Below, piece after piece: positions 1 to 5,415 of a stretch of 5,415 nucleotides of DNA; position 1 is the stretch's first letter; each line of letters opens with the position of its first letter. The translations under genes were made by a program, and so were the position numbers. The notes under the pieces were generated by a model. It worked only from the letters and a program-made list of their open reading frames with translations, was not told the DNA's origin and made no database searches. The stretch is from Actinobacteria bacterium UBA912 (lineage in GTDB: Bacteria; Actinomycetota; Coriobacteriia; Anaerosomatales; UBA912), in assembly GCA_002293965.1 (NCBI GenBank), contig DBEG01000085.1:1-5415 (forward strand), given 5' to 3'.

Positions 1-1770
1 CACTCCCAAGACTGCCAGGAGTAGTGTCGCGGCAAGGGTTGCCGTAAGTACCTGTCCGAGAATCCTGGCGTATCGTTGTGCTCTTGCCTCGGTCGGTATC
101 CTAGCCGTGGTCGCATAGCGAACTTCTACGCCGACATCCAGTGTGGATCGGGCACCCGAGTCCGGTTGCCTGCCAGACTTTCCGCTACGCGTTGCCGGGA
201 CGTCCTGATAGTATCCGGCGTAACTATATGGACCGTAGTGTCCACCATAGTATCCGTACCCACCGCCTTGTTCGTCTTGGGACAGACCCCAGACTACTGA
301 CCCAAGGATCCGGGCACCGACCATCTCAAGTAGCTCGCGCCCCTTGGTCGCGGTCTCACGGGTCGACGATCCCGCCTTGGTCACCACAAGAACGCCGTCG
401 ACCCATCTGGCGACTGCACTTGGGTCTGCAACGGCCAGGAGCGGCGGAGCATCCAGGATGACCCAGTCTGCCCACTCCTCAAGACTTTTGACCAGTTCTT
501 GCATCTTGTTTGACCCAAGCAACTCGCTTGGGTTGGGTGGCATCTTGCCACTGGTCATCACGAGCAGTCTTTCGTCGCCAGGCCGCTGTAGGGCAGCCTT
601 CATGGTCTGCGAGCCACGGAGAACGTCAGACAGCCCGATGATGTTTTGAATGCCGAAGAACTTCTCCGTCGTTGGGCGGCGGAAGTCACAGCTTACCAAG
701 ACAACCCTCTTCCCTGCCTGCGCTAACGAAGCAGCAAGATTGGCAGCTACGGTTGACTTGCCTTCAGCGGGCGCGGCGCTTGTGATGAGTAGCGTCTTTA
801 TGTTGTGTTCGAAGTTGATGAAGTCCAGTGAGTTTCTGAGGACTCGATAGGCTTCGGCAGCAGGTGAACCGGGGTTCTCAATAATGGTTAGCTTTCGTTT
901 CTCGTCTTTGTCTTGCTTCTCCAGGGGTATCAGTCCAAGGACAGGTGCGCCGAGAGCGCCTTCGACCTCTTCGGTGGACTTGAGAGTGTTGTCTAGATAC
1001 TCATTGAGAAGTGCCAGCCCGATGCCGAGCACCAGTCCCAGGGACAATCCCAGCAAGGCATTCCGAACCGGGTTAGGTGATACCGGCTGAGAGTTGAATA
1101 CGGCTTCGCTGACAATACGAGCAGCCCCGGTTTCAAGTTGTTCTTGGATGAGTAGTGTCTCGCGCTTTTCCGCGAGTGTGGTGTAGGCCCCGATAGCGAT
1201 TTGAAGCTCTGCGGCGAGTTCTTCTTGTCGTCCCTCGCTTTGTATGCGCCTGCCGAGAGCAAGTATCCTGTTCTCCGCCTCAGCCAGCCTCGCATCAACC
1301 TCATCCGCGGCTGCTGCTATGCTCTCGCGTCTGTGATCGCGGGACCAAATGACGAACTCCTCGGCAAGCCTGTTCGCGATATCGGCGGCCATCTGTGGAT
1401 CGTCATATTGAACGCTGACTTCAATGATGTTCGTCTGTCCTACGGTGGAGACTGTCACGTTCTGCGCCAGGGCGTCCGTAGACACACCAAGGCTCAGGGC
1501 GCGAATGGTGTTCTCAACAAGCGGCCTCATCTGAAGAAGTTGGACCTGGGTCTGCATCCCGCGCTCAGGCTGGCCGGTGAATTCCGTTATAGCCGTGCCG
1601 AGCAGAGCCGCACCAGCGTCGCGTTCTGTGATAAGTACCCGCGCTTCACCAACATATTGTGGCGGCTGGATGAAGCTGACGACCAAAGCAGTTACGAGTG
1701 CTATTACGGCAACACGTACAATCACCGATCGACGTGACTTTATGATTTTGAGGTAGTCCCTGAGTTCCAC
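1..1770 (-). CDS. Wzz-type chain-length determinant fused to BY-family tyrosine kinase (3' end outside window)
   Basis: Membrane protein controlling polymerisation/export of a surface polysaccharide. It was read directly from the minus strand: 590 codons are open with no stop before the window edge, so the C-terminus is missing. The GTG start at 1770 gives the usual Wzz opening MELRDYLKII. Visible parts: TM1 about residues 16-34; outer Wzz region with a coiled-coil-like stretch about 149-222; Pro-rich VSPNPVRN (230-237) leading into TM2 about 238-255; the link EYLDNTLKSTEEV; the BY-kinase oligomerisation motif EX2RX2R as EAYRVLR (306-312); Walker A APAEGKST (333-340, Lys338); Walker A' VVLVSCDFRRP (356-366); Walker B WVILDAPP (436-443, Asp440); and eight tyrosines in residues 505-521. 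In this family the cluster is autophosphorylated, changing oligomer state during chain assembly. Odd points: the first Walker A' Asp is Ser360, and about 69 residues continue after the Tyr cluster with a possible third membrane helix. The start lies 7 nt after the upstream stop with only a weak GAAG ribosome site, which suggests translational coupling. Confidence 0.95.
   Translation of the reverse strand, partial: MELRDYLKIIKSRRSVIVRVAVIALVTALVVSFIQPPQYVGEARVLITERDAGAALLGTAITEFTGQPERGMQTQVQLLQMRPLVENTIRALSLGVSTDALAQNVTVSTVGQTNIIEVSVQYDDPQMAADIANRLAEEFVIWSRDHRRESIAAAADEVDARLAEAENRILALGRRIQSEGRQEELAAELQIAIGAYTTLAEKRETLLIQEQLETGAARIVSEAVFNSQPVSPNPVRNALLGLSLGLVLGIGLALLNEYLDNTLKSTEEVEGALGAPVLGLIPLEKQDKDEKRKLTIIENPGSPAAEAYRVLRNSLDFINFEHNIKTLLITSAAPAEGKSTVAANLAASLAQAGKRVVLVSCDFRRPTTEKFFGIQNIIGLSDVLRGSQTMKAALQRPGDERLLVMTSGKMPPNPSELLGSNKMQELVKSLEEWADWVILDAPPLLAVADPSAVARWVDGVLVVTKAGSSTRETATKGRELLEMVGARILGSVVWGLSQDEQGGGYGYYGGHYGPYSYAGYYQDVPATRSGKSGRQPDSGARSTLDVGVEVRYATTARIPTEARAQRYARILGQVLTATLAATLLLAVLGV
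205..258 (-). other. Tyrosine cluster of the BY-kinase (coding sub-feature)
   Basis: Residues 505-521 of the Wzz/kinase protein contain eight tyrosines among glycines, with spacing such as YGYYGGHYGPYSYAGYY. Gly/Tyr-rich tails of this kind are the autophosphorylation sites of BY-kinases. Here the cluster is followed by more coding sequence, not by a stop. Confidence 0.85.
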
Positions 1771-1777
1771 TGATTGA

Positions 1778-2632
1778 CTACTTCAGTTCGAACCGAGTAA
1801 TGAACCAGTACTTCCGTCCGCCCTCATCCTTGGACACGAGTATGAATCGAGCGGCCTCTCGGTCAAGGGTGCCTCCGAGAAGAGTGACATGCACCGTTTG
1901 GGTGCCGGAGCCGCGCGTAACACCGTCAACCCGTGCGGTTTTGAAGCCACCCTTCAGCAAGCCCCTGTCAATGAGGTCCTGGTTGGCTGCGGTAGCTTGC
2001 TGTTGAGAAATTGTTCTGACGACTCCAGAATCTACAGTGCGGGGTCGTGGGGTCGACTCAGTGCCACCAGCTGCCGAGATGCGTAGAAAATGCCAGAACC
2101 CGTCTGAACGGCCCAGAGTCATCGAGCCCGACAACGAGCCACCGGAACGGTATCTCACGGTAAGTGGGACCGTCGCTCGGTCTGAACTCACTGAGGCAGA
2201 ACCTATGGCGAAGGAGGCGATGTCACCATTGACGAGTCTATTGATCTGGGACTGGGACTTCAGCTGCTCCCGATACATAGCCGCCTGCGCGGAGCTGATT
2301 GGGAATACAGCAGCAGCCTCGGCCGTCCCGTCAGCCGGAGGAATGGATGGCGTGGGAGTGGGTGTGGAGTCGGGGGACACCTGCGTGGTAGTCGGTTCAG
2401 AAGGCGTAGTCGTGGACTCATCGGCCGGAGTGACCGGATCTTGTTGTGGTTTTGGGTCCGAAACTGCATCAACCACAGGCTGATCGGCGATACCTAGGAT
2501 CCTTGCGACCTCATCGACTCCGCCGACCCATGTCACGGTAACCGCAAGGGCTGCAGCAGAGAGGAGAACAAGAATCAAGCCAACGACGACTCCTCTCCGT
2601 GAAGCGATTTTGGACACTTGAGGTTGTACCAC
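1778..2632 (-). CDS. Membrane-anchored protein with Pro/Thr/Ser linker and two similar outer domains; function unknown
   Basis: I do not recognise a named family. The 284-residue product has a short basic N-terminus (KIASRR), one hydrophobic segment about 14-36, a low-complexity linker about 53-104 rich in Pro, Thr and Ser, and two folded-looking segments, about 112-190 and 208-284. The segments resemble each other: each starts with an alanine/glutamine-rich helix, continues with an INR/IDR-type motif, alternating beta-like stretches, and a closing aromatic motif (GFWHFLRI and YWFITRF). This suggests an internal duplication, perhaps of a small alpha+beta domain such as an NTF2-like fold, but that is a guess. 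The expected topology is N-in with the domains outside the membrane. The GTG start is chosen because AGGGAG (2640-2645) lies 7 nt before it and the basic residues then precede the helix. It sits 7 nt ahead of the Wzz/kinase gene, so a role in the same glycan pathway is likely but inferred from position only. Confidence 0.85.
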   Translation of the reverse strand: MVQPQVSKIASRRGVVVGLILVLLSAAALAVTVTWVGGVDEVARILGIADQPVVDAVSDPKPQQDPVTPADESTTTPSEPTTTQVSPDSTPTPTPSIPPADGTAEAAAVFPISSAQAAMYREQLKSQSQINRLVNGDIASFAIGSASVSSDRATVPLTVRYRSGGSLSGSMTLGRSDGFWHFLRISAAGGTESTPRPRTVDSGVVRTISQQQATAANQDLIDRGLLKGGFKTARVDGVTRGSGTQTVHVTLLGGTLDREAARFILVSKDEGGRKYWFITRFELK

Positions 2633-2639
2633 TGGCCTG

Positions 2640-2645
2640 CTCCCT
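2640..2645 (-). promoter_or_regulatory. Ribosome binding site for the 284-residue membrane protein
   Basis: AGGGAG on the minus strand, 7 nt before the GTG codon at 2632. It is a good Shine-Dalgarno match and decides the GTG start. Confidence 0.75.
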
Positions 2646-2650
2646 GAAAA

Positions 2651-2692
2651 CGATTATCGACGCTTCATTATCATCGATGCACTCGGATAATG
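2651..2692. repeat. Cluster of short palindromes in the 74-bp intergenic gap
   Basis: Between the CWB2 gene stop and the next gene's ribosome site there are three overlapping symmetrical elements: CGATTATCG (2651-2659, palindrome around one base), CATCGATG (2672-2679, perfect), and CATTATC (2666-2672) paired with GATAATG (2686-2692) across 13 nt. No T-run follows the arms on the minus strand as a Rho-independent terminator would need, and the stem would be AT-rich and weak. A transcription-factor operator is possible; an RNA processing hairpin is the alternative. Chance is not excluded. Confidence 0.4.
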
Positions 2693-2706
2693 CCACTACC
2701 ATGCGA

Positions 2707-4566
2707 TTACCTCAAGGGCCCAGTCGGTAATGTTGTCTTCAGAGTGTTCATGGTAGATTCACTTATCGCTCCTACGCCACCAATGACGATGCGCTCATTG
2801 ACCGTGAAATCAAAAGACTTGAGGTATTGTCTGACTTGAATGGTCAACACAGTCGGCTGAGTTAGCAGCAAGGGTCCGCGAAAAGTTCCGGACATGGGGG
2901 CACTGGCAAGTGCATCTGGAAAAGTGGCTCCGGATGCGATCGATAGACCCCTGCGTTCAGTCCAGCCCGCATCGAAAGAATCATCAGCGACAATCAGGGA
3001 TGTTGCGAACCTGTTGATTCCAGCGGCCCGACTCATCGATCCACCGGCTGCGGAAGCAGCTGCCTCGGCAGCAGCAGGACTGACTGCATCGACTCCACCG
3101 GCGACGTACAAATCCATTGAGCCACCAGGGGGCTTCAACGACCTGATTGCATTCAGGCTGGCTGGATGTAGCGCAGCAGGTGGGGTGAGCAGTATGGGGG
3201 TGCGGGTAAGGAACGCGGGAGCGGACAGTGACAGGGCATCGGGAAAAGTCTCCCCGGATGCCAGGAAAATGGTCTTGGGTCTCTGCCCAGTGACTTGTCG
3301 GACTTTGTCAGCCACCGCAGCTGCAGTGGCATAGCGATCAACACCATGAATCCGTTCAATTACTATGCCTGGGAACCTTGCTCGAAGAGCGGCGACCACC
3401 GCGGGAGACACAGGGCTGGTACCTCCGACAATGTAGACCTTAGTTACCAAGAGGCGCTGCAGTTCCGCAGCTGTGGCCGGTGGCAAGGAAGAAGGCTCTG
3501 TAAGAAGTATCGGTGCATTCAGAGCGCCGGCCAAAGAGGCGGCTGCCAGACCATCGGGAAAGTCCCGACCGGAAGTCAGCAATGCAGTTCGTGAACCGGC
3601 GGTATATGTACGCCTCGAGATCGCTGCCGCAGTGGCGAATCGATCGATGCCCGCCACTCTGATGGCAAATGGAGCGGCGGGTATGTCGACTATGCCAATG
3701 GAAAGATCCGCCATGCCGGAGCCTTTGAACCTGAGCACTTCAAGATGCCAGACTTGTGGTCCTGAAGCGGGACCAGTATCGAAGATGATGGCTTCATTGG
3801 AATTGGGTCCGTTGCTGAATTCAGGGGGGATGACGGAATTTGGCAACAAGCTTGTGGTGCTGGGAGAATAGAGATACAGATCGAAGTCACTGTTCTCCGG
3901 TCCAGCAAGAGCAATTTTTACTCTTCGGTTAGCGGGTAAAGTGATTCTGAATACCTTGTTTGCGCCCCATACTGCGGCGATGTCAGTCGAAGTCTTACCG
4001 GGAACCGGCAGGGTTACTGCGGAAGATATGTCGACCCTAGCATTGACGGTCGCCTGAAGGACCCGCCACGTCAACTGGTAGTTCCCAGAGCCCGAGAAGG
4101 CATTGACCTCGATGAAGTATGTCCCACCCAAGCCAGCGGGTATGTCGTAGGTGATCGTCCTGGGATAACCGCCGTTCGTGGCGTGGGCTACGGCCATGGC
4201 ATCAGGAAGCATAGTCAGGCCAGGTGAGAAAAGGTATAGGTCGAATACCGCAGTCGTCCCTGGATCGGGCGTCAACGCGAGTTGGATACGCTGGCCGGGC
4301 GTGACTTCGATGCTGTACAAGTCGAATCGGTCTGCTGGCAAGTTGCCGAGTGCTGGAGATGGCGGCAATGGTTTCGCAAACGAGGAGTCAAGGGCTAGGC
4401 CCGACGCGCCGGGCGCAGGGACTCTGGAGTGGTCCGCTTGGCCGAGTCCCTTGAGGTGAATGGGACTCATCACCGGTGGCGATGAAGAGTATGCATGGAG
4501 CGGGGCACCTGCGGCGAGAAGGACTACGACTGTGATCAGAAACAGGCGAGACCAGTATATCCGCAT
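2707..4566 (-). CDS. Secreted wall-associated protein: two PPC-like domains plus three CWB2 repeats
   Basis: 619 residues with a signal peptide: MRIYWSR, a hydrophobic core about 8-20, and a likely cleavage site after LHA (23-25). Two related beta domains follow, about 75-170 and 196-293, with matching motifs FDLYLFSP (108-115) and FDLYLYSP (228-235) and closing SGSGNYQL / KGSGMADL; these look like bacterial pre-peptidase C-terminal (PPC) domains. Residues about 303-398, 405-502 and 512-612 are three CWB2 repeats (PF04122 type), seen as GIDRFATA, GVDRYATA and GINRFATS, each with FPDGL/FPDAL, a PILLT/PLLLT segment and a VGG/AGG turn. CWB2 triplets are known to anchor proteins non-covalently to anionic wall polymers. 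I see no protease, amidase or other enzyme domain, so the role may be structural or adhesive. The ATG at 4566 is preferred over a TTG 18 codons upstream because it gives a clean signal peptide, has GGAG 6 nt before it, and lies after a candidate promoter. Confidence 0.95.
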   Translation of the reverse strand: MRIYWSRLFLITVVVLLAAGAPLHAYSSSPPVMSPIHLKGLGQADHSRVPAPGASGLALDSSFAKPLPPSPALGNLPADRFDLYSIEVTPGQRIQLALTPDPGTTAVFDLYLFSPGLTMLPDAMAVAHATNGGYPRTITYDIPAGLGGTYFIEVNAFSGSGNYQLTWRVLQATVNARVDISSAVTLPVPGKTSTDIAAVWGANKVFRITLPANRRVKIALAGPENSDFDLYLYSPSTTSLLPNSVIPPEFSNGPNSNEAIIFDTGPASGPQVWHLEVLRFKGSGMADLSIGIVDIPAAPFAIRVAGIDRFATAAAISRRTYTAGSRTALLTSGRDFPDGLAAASLAGALNAPILLTEPSSLPPATAAELQRLLVTKVYIVGGTSPVSPAVVAALRARFPGIVIERIHGVDRYATAAAVADKVRQVTGQRPKTIFLASGETFPDALSLSAPAFLTRTPILLTPPAALHPASLNAIRSLKPPGGSMDLYVAGGVDAVSPAAAEAAASAAGGSMSRAAGINRFATSLIVADDSFDAGWTERRGLSIASGATFPDALASAPMSGTFRGPLLLTQPTVLTIQVRQYLKSFDFTVNERIVIGGVGAISESTMNTLKTTLPTGPLR

Positions 4567-4572
4567 GTTTGA

Positions 4573-4576
4573 CTCC
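4573..4576 (-). promoter_or_regulatory. Ribosome binding site for the CWB2 protein
   Basis: GGAG on the minus strand, 6 nt before the ATG at 4566. It supports this start over the upstream in-frame TTG at 4620. Confidence 0.7.
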
Positions 4577-4608
4577 GTACCCCCACTTTGATTGACAGAG
4601 ACTGCGAC

Positions 4609-4617
4609 ATAATAGCA
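4609..4617 (-). promoter_or_regulatory. Candidate extended -10 promoter for the CWB2 gene
   Basis: The minus strand reads TGCTATTAT, matching an extended -10 element (TGn plus a TATAAT-like hexamer, 5 of 6). A -35 box at 17 nt is poor (TTAGCC, 3 of 6), as is usual for extended -10 promoters. Transcription would begin near 4602, leaving a leader of about 35 nt before the ATG at 4566. It sits in the 67-bp gap after the LCP-like gene, so the CWB2 gene could be transcribed independently. Confidence 0.4.
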
Positions 4618-4633
4618 CAAGGATGCATTGCGG

Positions 4634-5317
4634 CTAATCTAAGGTCTGTAGGATGGAAAGCCAGCGCTGGTACTCTTCCGGACTCAGATCAGTGACCACC
4701 TCGCCATGAGGAAGACCAACGATGCCCAGCACTCGTGCGATCTCCCTCCCCAGCTGCTCAGTGACCGCTGTCCTGTCCGGTGTCTCAAGATATTCGATAC
4801 CCTTGAGCATAGCGACCATCTGTTTGCCATCCAGAGACATCTGGCCTTGGGGGAATGTGAACATCTGCTCGCCATCGAAAACGTCAATCTGAGTCGGGAG
4901 CTGCACTCCCAGACTCGATTCAGCGGCCAGGACATCCAGGTCCTTATCATCGAGAACCACATACGCAGGGCGCGGCGAATCAGACGAAACTCCTTCGGCA
5001 AGGCCAGCTGGTCCCTCAAAAGGATAGATGTCCCTCAGTAGATTGAAGCCCGTGCCCGGGATGGTAACGGTCGACATGGGATCGAGACTTTCAATCTGCA
5101 AGGCTCCATCGGAGACTTGATGTCGATCGATAGTTCTCGGGAGAACGACGCCATCCTCCCCAGGTAGGACAAGGATGACCAACACGTCGGATTCGGCAGT
5201 CTGGCCATTGCTCCGTCCGCCGAAAATGGTAACAGCAACTCCGGCCAAAACCAGAATGGACACAGAGATGCCAGCTATCACATGCAGCCATTTTGGTCTT
5301 CTTGAACGATCTCGCAC
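4634..5317 (-). CDS. Membrane-anchored LCP-like protein, apparently lacking catalytic arginines
   Basis: 227 residues. A basic N-terminus (RDRSRRPKW) precedes one membrane helix about 11-33, so the rest should face outward. Residues about 43-200 resemble the LytR-CpsA-Psr fold in order: a beta strand VLVILVLPG, an IPGTGFNLLRDIYPFEGPAG stretch placed like the IPG...KINAAYA...GGP part of LCP proteins, then AYVVLDDKDLDVLAAESSLGV (119-138 region) like the YVxVDFxGF...GGV part, then FPQGQMSLDGKQMVAML like the G...LDGEQALAYVR part, and PDRTAVTEQLGR like the DxxRxxRQ part. The RD of the usual SIPRD motif and the arginines of the usual RxR motif are not present, so transferase activity is doubtful; polyprenyl-lipid binding or regulation is more likely. 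This is inference by eye, and a different fold is possible. The GTG start has no clear Shine-Dalgarno sequence and lies 19 nt after the tRNA 3' end; no upstream in-frame start exists before the tRNA. Confidence 0.8.
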   Translation of the reverse strand: MRDRSRRPKWLHVIAGISVSILVLAGVAVTIFGGRSNGQTAESDVLVILVLPGEDGVVLPRTIDRHQVSDGALQIESLDPMSTVTIPGTGFNLLRDIYPFEGPAGLAEGVSSDSPRPAYVVLDDKDLDVLAAESSLGVQLPTQIDVFDGEQMFTFPQGQMSLDGKQMVAMLKGIEYLETPDRTAVTEQLGREIARVLGIVGLPHGEVVTDLSPEEYQRWLSILQTLD

Positions 5318-5336
5318 GAATCGGCACCCGTTCCAA

Positions 5337-5411
5337 TGGTGGGCCCGGCAGGATTCGAACCTGCAACCAAGGGATTATGAGTCCCCTGCTCCACCATTGA
5401 GCTACGGGCCC
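5337..5411 (-). tRNA. tRNA with CAU anticodon (Ile2 or elongator Met), CCA encoded
   Basis: A full cloverleaf can be drawn: acceptor GGGCCCG/CGGGCCC, D stem GCTC/GAGC with a 7-nt loop, anticodon stem GGGGA/TCCCT with loop CTCATAA (anticodon CAT), 5-nt variable loop, T stem GCAGG/CCTGC with loop TTCGAAT, discriminator A at 5340 and CCA at 5339-5337. It is not the initiator: G1 pairs with C72 and the anticodon stem lacks three G-C pairs next to the loop. The arm around GACTCATAATC and the following CTTGG resemble tRNA-Ile2 (lysidine-modified CAU) more than elongator Met as I recall the E. coli sequences, so I lean to Ile2, but position alone cannot settle it. The 5' end is 4 nt from the window edge, so its promoter is outside. 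Confidence 0.96.
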
Positions 5412-5415
5412 GTGT

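Noticed and set aside
114..116. A new gene starting at an ATG in another frame near the left edge
   Set aside because: The frame is open to the edge, but it has no ribosome site and gives a basic, non-hydrophobic product, whereas the kinase frame stays open and encodes a plausible membrane helix. The short length leaves some doubt.
993..1304. 103-codon minus-strand frame within the kinase gene
   Set aside because: It is out of frame with the Wzz/kinase reading and its product is basic and featureless; it is a shadow frame.
1201..1737. 178-codon open frame on the plus strand
   Set aside because: It lies opposite the Wzz part of the minus-strand kinase gene, whose protein has clear family motifs. 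The plus-strand product has no recognisable domain and no convincing ribosome site.
2037..2483. 148-codon plus-strand frame ending in a Gly/Val/Ser-rich stretch
   Set aside because: The low complexity is the complement of the Pro/Thr linker of the minus-strand gene.
2666..2692. Rho-independent terminator after the CWB2 gene
   Set aside because: The inverted arms are AT-rich with a 13-nt loop and no T-run follows on the transcribed strand.
2894..3334. 146-codon plus-strand frame rich in alanine
   Set aside because: It mirrors the Ala-rich CWB2 repeats on the minus strand, which are well supported.
5337..5411. Initiator tRNA-fMet
   Set aside because: The first acceptor pair is a normal G-C and the anticodon stem lacks the three consecutive G-C pairs next to the loop that mark bacterial initiators.

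Overview
The window reads as the start of a cell-envelope polysaccharide locus from a bacterium, probably Gram-positive. All genes lie on the minus strand, so biological order runs right to left. The evidence is three cell-wall-binding type 2 (CWB2) repeats on a secreted protein, an LCP-like membrane-anchored protein, and a Wzz-type chain-length protein fused in one polypeptide to a tyrosine kinase. GC content is moderate by eye and GTG starts are common (three of four genes). An actinobacterial lineage rich in CWB2 proteins (for example relatives of Coriobacteriia) is my best guess, but this is inference and the window has no phylogenetic marker except one tRNA.

Layout, in transcription order: (1) a complete tRNA with anticodon CAU and encoded CCA at 5411-5337; (2) 19 nt after it, a 227-residue single-pass membrane protein whose outer part looks like an LCP (LytR-CpsA-Psr) fold without the usual catalytic arginines (5317-4634); (3) a secreted 619-residue protein with two PPC-like beta domains and three CWB2 repeats (4566-2707), preceded by a possible extended -10 promoter; (4) after a 74-bp gap with clustered palindromes, a 284-residue membrane-anchored protein with a Pro/Thr/Ser linker and two similar outer domains (2632-1778); (5) 7 nt later, a Wzz/BY-kinase protein that is still open at the left edge (1770-1, 590 codons visible). 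The last gene has no stop inside the window, but its reading frame is clean and it has textbook motifs; it is the best-supported function here.

A working model (inference): the Wzz/BY-kinase controls polymerisation and export of a surface glycan, the LCP-like protein handles or senses the lipid-linked glycan at the outer membrane face, and the CWB2/PPC protein sits non-covalently on wall polymer. The 284-residue protein is an unassigned partner that is probably translationally coupled to the kinase. The less ordinary points are a changed Walker A' motif, a long C-terminal extension with a possible third membrane segment after the tyrosine cluster, a likely catalytically dead LCP relative, and a CWB2 protein with no recognisable enzyme domain. 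I saw no mobile element, CRISPR array or phage gene, and no gene-free stretch above 300 bases.
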